From CADCWK01 sp965218235 (GTDB taxonomy: Bacteria > Chloroflexota > Chloroflexia > Thermomicrobiales > UBA6265): DNA of 64,000 nt. The stretch is taken from NCBI GenBank assembly GCA_965218235.1, contig OZ244596.1, forward strand, positions 930,001 through 994,000. Direction: 5' to 3'. The notes under the pieces are model-generated. The model was given only the letters and a program-made list of their open reading frames with translations. It made no database searches and was not told the origin of the DNA. This document shows positions 43,107-52,023 of this stretch, piece after piece. Every line of letters starts with the position of its first letter. Position 1 is the first letter of the stretch. Both the position numbers and the translations under genes were made by a program.

Positions 43107-44807
43107 ATGCCCGGCTATGCGTTTCCCGAGATCCATCCCGCTCCAAAGACAGTCGGCGCCAACGAGGCCATCCTGGTCGCGTCCGGCGATCTGCGTCTCC
43201 CGGCCAACCAGACCTGCTGGCCGGCTCAGGCGGCGATGGAGGAGCAGCTGACGGCGGCCTTCGCGGCTCAGGGCGTGACGCTGCGTCGCGGCCATCCCTA
43301 CGACCCCGAGCTCGGCCACGGCTTCATCGACTCCCAAATCCACGGCATGGAGATCTTCCGCGGGATCGACCCCGACGCGCCCCTGGTCGTCGCCGAGGCC
43401 GTCTGGCAGTACAGCCACCACGTCCTGCCCGGCCTGACCACCCACCGCGGGCCGATCCTGACCGTCGCCAACTGGAGCGGACAGTGGCCGGGGCTGGTCG
43501 GGCTGCTGAACCTGAACGGATCGCTCGCCAAGGCTGGCGTACCCTTCAGCACGCTCTGGTCGCGGGACTTCACCGACCCCTTCTTCCGCGACTCACTGCG
43601 GACGTGGCTGCGGGAGGGGACGGTCCGCCACGATCTGAGCCACGTCCGTCCCGCGTCGTCGCTGTCGCTGCCCGGCGCCGAGACGGAGCTCGGGGAGGAA
43701 CTGGCGCGCCAGCTTCTGACCGACAAGGCGATCATGGGGATCTTCGACGAGGGCTGCATGGGGATGTACAACGCGATCGTCCCGGACCATCTACTCCACG
43801 AGACTGGCGTCTTCAAGGAGCGCCTGTCGCAGTCGGCCCTCTACGCCGCGATGCAGCGGGTCAGCGACGACGATACGCGGTCCGTCCGGCGCTGGCTGGA
43901 CGAACGTGGTCTGACCTTCGAGACGGGGTCGGACCCGGCCAAGGACCTGACCGACGACCAGATCCTCGACCAGTGCCGGATGTACATCGCCGCCCTCCGG
44001 ATGGCGGATGCCTTCGGCTGCGCCACGATCGGCATCCAGTACCAGCAGGGGCTCAAGGACCTGGCGCCGGCCTCGGACCTCGTCGAGGGGCTGCTCAACG
44101 ACGTCGACCGCCCGCCGGTCATGCACGCCGACACGGGGGCGGTGCTCTTCGATGGGCTGGCGTTGCCGCATTTCAATGAGGTCGACGAATGCGCCGGACT
44201 GGACGCGCTGGTCACCAACCGGATCTGGGTGGCGATGGGCCTGTCGCCGGAGACGACGCTCCATGATGTCCGCTGGGGCGAGGCGTACCCGCTCACGGAC
44301 GCCGGCTCGGGCCGGGCCGGGACCGAGCGTGGCGCCGGCGACCCGTTCGTCTGGACCTGGATGATCTCCGGCGGGGCACCGGCGACGCACTTCGCCGGTG
44401 GCTATGGCGGAGCGGTCAGCCGGCGCCAGCCGCCGATGTTCTTCCCGCGCGGCGGCGGGACGCTGGCGGGAGTTGGCAAGGCCGGCGAGATCGTCTGGAG
44501 CCGCGTCTTCGTCGAGGACGACGCGCTGCACATGGACATCGGCCGCGGTGCCGGGGTCACGCTCCCCGAAGACGAGACCCGGCGCCGCTGGGAGATGACC
44601 AACCCGGAGTGGCCGATCATGCACGCGGTCACCTACGGCGTCACGCGGGACCAGATGATGGCCCGTCACCGGGCCAACCACGTTCAGATCGCCTACGCCC
44701 CCACTGCCGAGGCCGCCGACCGCGCCCTCGCCGCCAAGGTCGCCATGATGCAGGGACTTGGCGTCTCCGTCTCCGTCTGCGGCACCGACAACGGCCTGAC
44801 GGACTGA
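43107..44807 (+). CDS. L-fucose/D-arabinose isomerase-like sugar isomerase
   Basis: A 566-residue protein related to the L-fucose isomerase fold, which also isomerises D-arabinose to D-ribulose in many bacteria. Recognisable parts are IFDEGCMGMYNAIVPDHLLH (acidic metal ligand candidate), PPVMHADTGAVLFDGLALPH and HFNEVDECAGLDALVTNRIW. The C-terminal domain ends ITYGVTRDQMMARHRANHVQ-like (VTYGVTRDQMMARHRANHVQ). ATG at 43107 has GAGAGG upstream. It lies downstream of the LacI and GH172 genes, separated by a repeat. In this context D-arabinose is the best substrate guess; L-fucose or another aldose remains possible. Confidence 0.78.
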   Translation: MPGYAFPEIHPAPKTVGANEAILVASGDLRLPANQTCWPAQAAMEEQLTAAFAAQGVTLRRGHPYDPELGHGFIDSQIHGMEIFRGIDPDAPLVVAEAVWQYSHHVLPGLTTHRGPILTVANWSGQWPGLVGLLNLNGSLAKAGVPFSTLWSRDFTDPFFRDSLRTWLREGTVRHDLSHVRPASSLSLPGAETELGEELARQLLTDKAIMGIFDEGCMGMYNAIVPDHLLHETGVFKERLSQSALYAAMQRVSDDDTRSVRRWLDERGLTFETGSDPAKDLTDDQILDQCRMYIAALRMADAFGCATIGIQYQQGLKDLAPASDLVEGLLNDVDRPPVMHADTGAVLFDGLALPHFNEVDECAGLDALVTNRIWVAMGLSPETTLHDVRWGEAYPLTDAGSGRAGTERGAGDPFVWTWMISGGAPATHFAGGYGGAVSRRQPPMFFPRGGGTLAGVGKAGEIVWSRVFVEDDALHMDIGRGAGVTLPEDETRRRWEMTNPEWPIMHAVTYGVTRDQMMARHRANHVQIAYAPTAEAADRALAAKVAMMQGLGVSVSVCGTDNGLTD

Positions 44808-44862
44808 GGGGATGACGACATCAGGATCGTGCTGGATTCCCATGCATATTGGGGAAGGTCAC

Positions 44863-45318
44863 ATGGACGACAGCCCGGCAGCATCTCCCGAGACATCGCC
44901 GACGATCGTTCGCTTCGAGACCCGAATCGTGGTCATCCTCCGCGCCGACCTCGCCAACTGGCAGCGGGCCAACGCGACGGCGTTCCTGGTCAGCGGCATC
45001 GCGGCCGGCGAGCCGGGCACCGTCGGCGAGCCGTATGAGGACGCCTCGGGCAACCGGTATCTCCCGATGTTCCGCGAGCCGGTCTACGTCTACGCCGCCA
45101 CCGGGGACGAGTTGACCCGGGCCGCGACTCGGGCCCGCTCCCGCGAGGTCCCCTTCGCGCTCTTCACGGACGACCTGTTCACGACCGGCCACGACGCCGC
45201 CAACCGGGCGGCGGTGCAATCCGTCGCCGTCCACGATCTCTCGTTCGTCGGCATCGCCTTCCGGACCGACCGCCGGGCGGCCGACAAGATCACCAAGGGA
45301 TTGAACTTCCACCCGTAG
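44863..45318 (+). CDS. DUF2000 family protein
   Basis: A 151-residue DUF2000-type protein (peptidyl-tRNA-hydrolase-II-like fold, function unknown). Features are RIVVILRADLANWQRANATA, FLVSGIAAGEPGTVGEPYED, MFREPVYVYAA and the end AADKITKGLNFHP. GGGAAGG lies 9 nt before the ATG at 44863. It follows the isomerase gene by about 55 bp on the same strand and may be co-transcribed with it; no functional link is known. Confidence 0.82.
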   Translation: MDDSPAASPETSPTIVRFETRIVVILRADLANWQRANATAFLVSGIAAGEPGTVGEPYEDASGNRYLPMFREPVYVYAATGDELTRAATRARSREVPFALFTDDLFTTGHDAANRAAVQSVAVHDLSFVGIAFRTDRRAADKITKGLNFHP

Positions 45319-45338
45319 GACTGCTGCGGCACGGTTGC

Positions 45339-45740
45339 TCAGGAGCGCCTCAATAGCTCCGGCGTGCTGATCACGACCTGGATCCGCAGCCCGTCGCTGG
45401 TCTGCCGCAGCAGGTAGCGGTAGCCGTCCTCCGACTGGCCGACGCCCTCGGCGTCGGTGTAGGCCCAATGAACGTCGATGCTCGCAAGCGTGTCGGTCAG
45501 ATGCTCGACGGCGACGACGGTCGGGACGGCGCCGACGAGCCCCTCGGCCGCGTATCGCTCGGCACTCCCATCAAAAGCGGCCGCAACTTCGGCGACGTCC
45601 GCGATCGGAGTGGCGCGGCTGGCATCAACGATCAGAGCCGGGGCGATGTAGCAGGCCGCGATCGTCTCCGGCTGTCCGCTCGTCAGCGTCTGCCCATAGT
45701 GCTCGTAGAACGCGGTGATCGATCTCTGCGAGATTGCCAT
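45339..45740 (-). CDS. NTF2-like/SnoaL-like small protein
   Basis: A 133-residue protein with the NTF2-like alpha+beta pattern: FYEHYGQTLTSGQPETIAAC at the start, a middle strand region with SIDVHWAYTDAEGVG and the C-terminal strand GYRYLLRQTSDGLRIQVVIS. These folds bind small molecules or act as enzymes; the role cannot be told. AAGGGA lies before the ATG at 45740. It converges on the DUF2000 gene with a 20-bp gap. Confidence 0.75.
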   Translation of the reverse strand: MAISQRSITAFYEHYGQTLTSGQPETIAACYIAPALIVDASRATPIADVAEVAAAFDGSAERYAAEGLVGAVPTVVAVEHLTDTLASIDVHWAYTDAEGVGQSEDGYRYLLRQTSDGLRIQVVISTPELLRRS

Positions 45741-46064
45741 GAACGTCCCTTCTACTGGAGCGTGGGGCCGGCGGAGCGTGCGGCCGGACCGCCAGTCCTT
45801 CGGGACTAGCTCGCATCTCCTGGACCATCGGCCACGCGGAAACGAGGGGTAATCCCCACTCGCGGCGCCGGCCCATGCAGATGGACCGTTGGCCCCAGCC
45901 CGTTTGGCGATTCGAACCGCCGTCCCTTTCTCGGCCGGAACCGACAGCTGGGTCTCCGCGGCCGGTCGCGCCGGGCAGGTCGACAGCGCGGATCGCTCGT
46001 TAGGAAGAGGCTCCCCAACCCCGCCCCAGGATCGAGAAGGAGCGCGTGCCCTGTCGAGTCTGGT
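45741..46064. other. Intergenic gap, nothing coding seen
   Basis: About 320 bp. It contains a short UUCG-loop hairpin (agtcc-ttcg-ggact, 45794-45807). No gene or repeat is recognised. Confidence 0.45.
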
Positions 46065-47063
46065 TTACTGAGGTGCTTGATCACGAGCCACAGGTACCAT
46101 GTCGGGAGCCCCGGATCTGGTGACTGGATGCGGCTCCAGATAGATGTTCCGGACCTCGGGCGCCGCCTCCCGCACCCGCTGAGCGATCTCCGGCAACAGT
46201 CGCTCGATGTCATCGGTCGTCAGGCCGTCGATGATGTCAATCTGGCCAGTAACCAGCACACTGTTGAGCCCAAGCTGCATCGTCAGCACCTCGACGATCG
46301 CGTCGACCTCGGGGAATGATTCGATCGCTCCCCGGATGGCCCGCTGTGACCTCGGCGCGGCCGCGGACCCGAGCAGGACATCCCGTGATTCCAGGCCCAG
46401 GATGATCGCGACGACGACCAGGATGACTCCGATCACCACGGAGGCCAGTCCATCGAACCGGGTGTTACCGGTGGCTTCCGACAGGGCCAGGCCGATCGCG
46501 GCAATGAGGACGCCAACGACCGCCGCGATATCCGAGTAGAACGACGTCTTGAGCGTCACGGCCGGGACGTCCCGGATGAACTGGGTCAGGGTGACGTCCT
46601 GTTCCCGCAGCTGGTGGCGCACTTCTCGCCAGGCCGCGACAAGTGACCAGACGGCGAAGAGGAATGACAGGAGCAGAACGACGTAAGAGGGCCAGAGCGG
46701 ACCACTGTGCGCTATTGGATCCAGAACGCCCCGAATGCCTTCGTACAGCGAGAAGAAGGCGCCAGACACGAAGATGAAGATCGCGGCAAGGAACGCCCAG
46801 AAGACCCGCTCCTTGCCATGCCCGTAGGGACGGTCTTCGTCGGCCGGCCGATCACTGAGCCGGACACCAATCAGGAGAAAGATCTGGTTGGTGGTGTCCG
46901 CGAAGGAATGGGCCGCCTCGGCGAGCATCGCGGTACTCATCGCGACGAGACCGACGATGAGCTTGGCGGTCGCCACGACGAGGTCCGCCACGAGCGCGAC
47001 GTAGATATAGGTCGTGCTCTCGGGTTTGGTCGTCGCCGCGCCGCTCTCACCCGGTAACGTCAT
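46065..47063 (-). CDS. Cation diffusion facilitator transporter
   Basis: A 332-residue inner-membrane metal/proton antiporter (CDF family, zinc/iron/manganese export). Helix II has the metal motif AEAAHSFADTTNQIFLL (HxxxD), and RPYGHGKERVFWAF is the signature loop. The second site on helix V reads TSFYSDIAAVVG, with Asp kept but the usual His four residues before replaced by Ser, as in ZNT9-like CDF proteins. A cytoplasmic C-terminal domain follows (FPEVDAIVEVLTMQLG, VRNIYLEPHPV). Metal specificity is not predictable. Confidence 0.88.
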   Translation of the reverse strand: MTLPGESGAATTKPESTTYIYVALVADLVVATAKLIVGLVAMSTAMLAEAAHSFADTTNQIFLLIGVRLSDRPADEDRPYGHGKERVFWAFLAAIFIFVSGAFFSLYEGIRGVLDPIAHSGPLWPSYVVLLLSFLFAVWSLVAAWREVRHQLREQDVTLTQFIRDVPAVTLKTSFYSDIAAVVGVLIAAIGLALSEATGNTRFDGLASVVIGVILVVVAIILGLESRDVLLGSAAAPRSQRAIRGAIESFPEVDAIVEVLTMQLGLNSVLVTGQIDIIDGLTTDDIERLLPEIAQRVREAAPEVRNIYLEPHPVTRSGAPDMVPVARDQAPQ

Positions 47064-47334
47064 CGTCGCGCACTCCTCGAACCAGATCGGCCTGGCTGAT
47101 CAACCCCACCGCAGAAGGGAAACGCGGAGATCGGTTCCCAGTCGGTCGGTGTCTTGCAGTTGCCAATCGGTGACGTCATCGCCGCTCGTCCGCGACGGGT
47201 CGTGCAGGAGCAGTGCCACCTGCTTCGCACGGAATCCCTGGAACAGGGCTTCGAGGTGCGGAACTGCGGTCGACCCTGGCCCTCCCGCGAACTGGCGGCA
47301 GCTCATGGACGCCGTCCCGAAGGAGCAACCCGGG

Positions 47335-49191
47335 CTACCGCGACGAGCCAGCCAGTTCCATCTCCCGGTCGAGTTCCCGCTCGGCCTCCGCCGCCTCGCC
47401 AGGCCGGTAGTCCGGGCTCTGGTGGCGGAAGTACGTATTGAACAGGTGCGAGTAGTGCCCACCGGAGGCCAGCAGTCCGTTGTGGGTACCGTCCTCGATG
47501 ATCCGCCCCTTGTCCAGCACGATGATCCGGTCGGCCTCCTGGATCGTCGACAGCCGGTGGGCGATCACGATCGCCGTCCGGTCAGCCAGCGCCACGTCGA
47601 GCGCCTCCTGGATCTGGGCCTCGGTCAGCGGGTCGACGCTGGCCGTCGCCTCGTCCAGGATCACGACCGCCGGGTCCTGCATCAGCAGTCGGGCCAGCGC
47701 GACCAGTTGCCGCTGCCCGAGCGACAGCGACCGGCCCTCCTCGCCGACATCGGTCTGGAGCCCGTCCGGCAGGACCTCCAGCCAGTCCCCACCGGCGATC
47801 CGGTGGGCGACCTCCAGGACGTGCGCGTCGGTCGCGTCGGGCCGGGAGTAGCGGATGTTGTCGGCGACCGTCCCGCTGAACAGGAACGGCACCTGCGTCA
47901 CGACGCCGAGCTGGGCCCGGTAGCTCGGCAGGTCGAACTGGCGGATGTCGTGACCATCGACCAGGATCCGTCCGCCCTGGAACTCGTAGAACCGGGCCAG
48001 CAGCTTGCCGATGCTGGACTTGCCGGCGCCGGTGTGGCCGACGAAGGCGACCGTCTGGCCGGCCGGGATGTCGAACGAGAGCCCGTTGAAGACGAGTTCC
48101 TGCTCGCTGTAGCGGAAGACCAGATCCCGGAACGCGATCTCGCCCCTGAGGGCCGGCGCGGTCTCGTCGCCGGTCTGCCGGACGACCGCCTCGGCGTCGA
48201 TCAGGGCGAAGACGCGCTCGCTGGCGGCCAGGCCGAGCTGGAACTGGCTCCAGAACGAGGCGATGCTCGTGATCGGCCCCCAGAAGATCGCGATCGCCTG
48301 GATGAACAGGTACCACTCTCCGGCGCTGATGCGGCCGTCGAGGACCTGGTTGCCGCCGATGAGCAGGATCGCCACGGTGCCGACCCCGGAGATGGTGATC
48401 AGTATCGGGAAGATGCTCGTGAAGACGAACCCCTCCCGCAGGTTGATCCGGTAGGACTGCTCGTTGGCGACGGTGAACTCGTCGTAGAGCGCCCGCTCAC
48501 GGCGAAAGCTCTTGGCGACGCTGATCCCGGTCATCGACTCCTGGACCATCGCATTCAGCCGCGCGGTCGAGCGCTGGGCCTGCTGAATCGTCCGCCGCGC
48601 GATCCGGCGGAAGGCCAGCGCCACCAGCGCGATCAGCGGCGTGATCGCCAGCGCGATCAGCGCCAGCAGCGGGTTGACCCAGAACAGCAGCCCGGCCAGC
48701 ACCATGACCATCAGCACCTGCGAGAGCAGATCCAGCGTCAGGGTCGCGACCGAGGCGAAGCTCTCCGTGTCGCTCGTCACTCGCGAGACGATCTTGCCGG
48801 ACGGGTACTGGTCGAAGAAGCTCAGATCCCGCTTCATCACGGCCCCGAAGGCATCCTTGCGGATGTCGAGGATGACGTCCCCGACGACCCGGGCCGAGAG
48901 CCACTGGCGAATGTAGTTCAGCACCCAGACCAGGATGCCGCTCGCGAAGAGCGCCGCGACGATGGGCAGCACGTCGACGAACGCGATGTCGTCATCGAGC
49001 TGATCGATCGTCCTGGAGATCAGAAACGGGATCAGCGCACCCAGTGCCGACGCACAGAACGCGAACAGGGCGACGATCGCCATCACCCGCCGGTGGCGGC
49101 GGAAGTAGGCCACGATCCGCCCGACGAGTTCCCCGTCGGAATACGTGCGGTCGTAGTCCTCGGCCTCGAGCCCATCCATGAAGAACCCCAT
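47335..49191 (-). CDS. ABC exporter half-transporter, ATPase-competent subunit
   Basis: A 618-residue fused membrane-ATPase ABC exporter of the multidrug/lipid type. Six helices lie in residues about 35-310. The ATPase has Walker A GHTGAGKSS and Walker B VVILDEATASVD with the catalytic Glu intact, and the H-loop AHRLST. Its signature is altered to LSLGQRQ instead of LSGGQ. This is the complement of the defects in the partner encoded just upstream (49331-51166). AGGAG precedes the ATG at 49191. Together they should form a heterodimer like BmrCD or TM287/288. The substrate is unknown. Confidence 0.93.
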   Translation of the reverse strand: MGFFMDGLEAEDYDRTYSDGELVGRIVAYFRRHRRVMAIVALFAFCASALGALIPFLISRTIDQLDDDIAFVDVLPIVAALFASGILVWVLNYIRQWLSARVVGDVILDIRKDAFGAVMKRDLSFFDQYPSGKIVSRVTSDTESFASVATLTLDLLSQVLMVMVLAGLLFWVNPLLALIALAITPLIALVALAFRRIARRTIQQAQRSTARLNAMVQESMTGISVAKSFRRERALYDEFTVANEQSYRINLREGFVFTSIFPILITISGVGTVAILLIGGNQVLDGRISAGEWYLFIQAIAIFWGPITSIASFWSQFQLGLAASERVFALIDAEAVVRQTGDETAPALRGEIAFRDLVFRYSEQELVFNGLSFDIPAGQTVAFVGHTGAGKSSIGKLLARFYEFQGGRILVDGHDIRQFDLPSYRAQLGVVTQVPFLFSGTVADNIRYSRPDATDAHVLEVAHRIAGGDWLEVLPDGLQTDVGEEGRSLSLGQRQLVALARLLMQDPAVVILDEATASVDPLTEAQIQEALDVALADRTAIVIAHRLSTIQEADRIIVLDKGRIIEDGTHNGLLASGGHYSHLFNTYFRHQSPDYRPGEAAEAERELDREMELAGSSR

Positions 49192-49330
49192 GGTGGCTGT
49201 CTCCTCTCAGATGGTGGCGCGTGATCCGCCGATCGTGTCATCGCTCAACGTGTCGTCATTGTGGTGGCAGCGCCGTCCCGGCGCCCGGCCCTTCACCTCC
49301 TGTCACGGGCTGTATCGACCTCGCTTGCCC

Positions 49331-51166
49331 TCAGGCTGCCACCTCGTACCGGCTGAAGATGCGCGTGTAGACGCCGCAACGGTCCATGAGTTCCTCGTGG
49401 GTACCCTGGTCGATCAGCCGCCCGCCATCGAGGACGAGGATCCGGTCGGCCCAGCGGATCTGCGACAGCCGGTGCGTGATCATCAGCGTCGTCCGGCCGT
49501 GCTGGACCTGCCGCAGCGCCAACTGGATCTCGTCCTCCGTCGCGCTGTCGATCGCACTGGTCGCGTCATCGAGGATCAGGATGCGCGGGTCCGTCAGCAG
49601 CGCTCGCGCGATCGCGATTCGCTGCCGCTGCCCACCCGACAGGGAGACGCCCCGTTCGCCCGTCTCGGTGTCGTAGCCATCCCGGAACTGTCCGATGAAC
49701 CCGTCGGCCTGCGCGCCCCGCGCGGCGGCAACGATGTCGTCCTCCGTCGTGCCCGGCGGCGCTCCGAAGGCGATGTTGTCCCGGACGCTCCGCGAGAAGA
49801 GGAAGATGTCCTGCTCGATCGCCCCGATCTGCGACCGGAGGGAATCGAGGTTCCACTCGCGGACATCGATCCCGTCGACCAGGATCCGGCCCGCCGTCAC
49901 GTCGTAGGTGCGGTTGACCAGCTTGGTGAGGGTCGACTTGCCAGAGCCAGTCTGCCCGACGATGGCGACGGTCTGTCCCGGCTCGATCCGGAAGGACAGG
50001 TCCTCCACGACCGGTCGCCCACCGTAGCCGAACGAGACGTGCTCGAACGTGATCTCCCCGCGCACCGCCGCGGTGTGACCATCGACGCGCTCGTCGAGCT
50101 CGGTGTTGGTCTGGATCAGCTCGATGATCCGTCTGGCTCCGGCCATGCCCTGCTGAACCATGCTGATCGTCCAGATCGAGATCTCGGCTGGGAACCGGTA
50201 GGTCAGCATCAGCCCGAGAAACGCCGTCAACTCGCCGACACCGAGCTCCCCGCGGGAGAACAGCCAGAAGGCCTGTGTCGCGCCCAGCGCGGTCGCCGCC
50301 GCCAGGATCAGCAGCGGATAGTAGCGCGCCTGGAGCTGCCCGACCGCCACGGCGACGTCCCGGACACGTGTCGCGCGCTGAACGAACTTCCTGGCCTCCT
50401 GTGCCTCCTGGGCCGAGGCCTTGACGGTCTCGATGCCTGACACAGCCTCGTTGAGGGTCGCGTTGGTGCGGCCGAAGACCTCGCGCTGATCGATCACCAG
50501 CGGGTTGAGCTGGCGGGAATAGATCGCCAAGGTCAACCCGCCGAGCAGGATGAAGATGCCCGGAGCCAGCAACAGCCGCGGATCGATCAGCCCGATCGCG
50601 AGGGTCGAGAGAATCACCGTCATGATGTTGTCAAGGAAGATCGACGCGCCCGGATCATAGATATTCCAGAGGGTGCGGATGTCGTTGGTTGCCCGCGCCA
50701 TCAGGTCGCCGATCCGCTGCCGGTTGTGGAACGTCTGGCTCTTGCCAAGCAGGGAGACGGTCAGTTCCTCGCGCGCTTCCTTCTGGGTCCGGGCTCCCAG
50801 CACGCTGAAGGAGTAGGCACCCACGACGTCCGCGAGGTTGCCGACGATGTTGATGGCGATCAGGATCAGCGCGATCCGGACCAGCCCCTCCCAGGTGCCA
50901 TCGTCCGAGACGACTTCCGTGAATGCCAGGCCGATGACGATCGGCGTCCCGACATTGCGGGAGGTCGTGAGCAGGACGCCCACGATGCCCGCCAGCATCA
51001 CCCACGGCGATCGCAGGTTGTGCGACCACAGCCAGTGGAGCGTCGTTCGATAGGCATAGGAGGGAAGCCCCTCAACGCGAAATTCGCTGAGACGCTGAGG
51101 ATCGGACGCCGCGGCGCCCGGCGGGGGACGGCGCCGCGACTCCTCGGCCGCGGACGACGAGATCAC
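49331..51166 (-). CDS. ABC exporter half-transporter, degenerate-Walker-B subunit
   Basis: A 611-residue ABC exporter subunit. The start is GTG at 51166, with a perfect AAGGAGGTG site. Six helices fill residues about 55-320. The ATPase has Walker A GQTGSGKST, a normal signature SLSGGQRQR and H-loop THRLSQ. Walker B ends LILDDATSAID, with Asp replacing the catalytic Glu. It pairs with the downstream subunit, which keeps Glu but has a degenerate signature. One composite ATP site is therefore canonical and the other degenerate, the classic heterodimeric exporter arrangement. Confidence 0.93.
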   Translation of the reverse strand: MISSSAAEESRRRPPPGAAASDPQRLSEFRVEGLPSYAYRTTLHWLWSHNLRSPWVMLAGIVGVLLTTSRNVGTPIVIGLAFTEVVSDDGTWEGLVRIALILIAINIVGNLADVVGAYSFSVLGARTQKEAREELTVSLLGKSQTFHNRQRIGDLMARATNDIRTLWNIYDPGASIFLDNIMTVILSTLAIGLIDPRLLLAPGIFILLGGLTLAIYSRQLNPLVIDQREVFGRTNATLNEAVSGIETVKASAQEAQEARKFVQRATRVRDVAVAVGQLQARYYPLLILAAATALGATQAFWLFSRGELGVGELTAFLGLMLTYRFPAEISIWTISMVQQGMAGARRIIELIQTNTELDERVDGHTAAVRGEITFEHVSFGYGGRPVVEDLSFRIEPGQTVAIVGQTGSGKSTLTKLVNRTYDVTAGRILVDGIDVREWNLDSLRSQIGAIEQDIFLFSRSVRDNIAFGAPPGTTEDDIVAAARGAQADGFIGQFRDGYDTETGERGVSLSGGQRQRIAIARALLTDPRILILDDATSAIDSATEDEIQLALRQVQHGRTTLMITHRLSQIRWADRILVLDGGRLIDQGTHEELMDRCGVYTRIFSRYEVAA

Positions 51167-52023
51167 GATGGCACCTCCTTCGCGGATGTTTCCCGCGTAC
51201 AACTGCAAGATGGGCGACAGATGGACCATGACCGAATCAGGCGGCCGCAACGGACTTCGTGCGTTGAGGTGTACCCGACGCGCGACCGGAACGCACGAGT
51301 GCCAGCGGGAGCGGATCATCAGAACGACGCGATCGATCACCTGGTCCAGGCAAGCGCCGTCTCCGCGAGTGACACCCGGCCCGATCGGTCGCCTCTGGCA
51401 AACCCCCTCAAGGCGCCGCGCAGGTTCGATGCGGCCGACTCCGGCGCCGCAGATGGCGACGGCCGCTGCTGTCAGAGCGTGGTCGACTTCATCAACACGC
51501 CGACAACGCAGCGACTCCTCGTCCCAACGCGGCGGGCAACTGGCCGGCATCGGGATGCCAGACCGCAGCGCAGCCTCTCCTTCGGTTTCAGGCCGGAGGA
51601 GCAGGGTACGGGACAAAGCGGACAAAATCGGTCCGCTTCGTCACGCGTTGTCGGGAACGTTCGACACTGGATCAGGGTGGGACAAGGGGATGCCGGCGAG
51701 ACCCGGCGAGACGGCCCACCCCCGCACCGGCAGACGCGGGCGGGTTCGACGCTGTGACTACGATGCAACTATCCTAGGGCATCGAAGCCACGTCAAGGGG
51801 TCGCGGCGGGTCGCGGCATGTTCGTTCGCCGGCGCTCCCACTGGCGCTGGCCCGGCGTCCGGATGTGGCCTGTGACGAAACGTCGCCTCATGCCCGTTCT
51901 CGACCGACTCAAACGACGCTCACATCCAGGCACTCCAACCCTGGTTCCCGATTTGCACACGAGAGGGCTGGCCAGACGAGCGCCACACCGACGTGGCAAC
52001 GCCCTCGCAGGAGTCTCGCAACC
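51167..52023. other. Long intergenic gap between ABC exporter and fakA
   Basis: About 860 bp between divergent genes, the largest gap in the window. Both strands have open frames, but none shows protein-like composition, a ribosome site or a known motif. No repeat was found. It should hold two promoters. Confidence 0.5.

Noticed and set aside
45794..45807. UUCG-loop hairpin as terminator
   Set aside because: The stem is only 5 bp, there is no T-run, and it lies about 250 bp from the end of the CDF gene.
51472..51768. 98-codon frame in the large gap upstream of the ABC exporter
   Set aside because: Cys/Arg/Pro-rich translation, no ribosome-binding site and no domain; it looks like noncoding GC-rich sequence.
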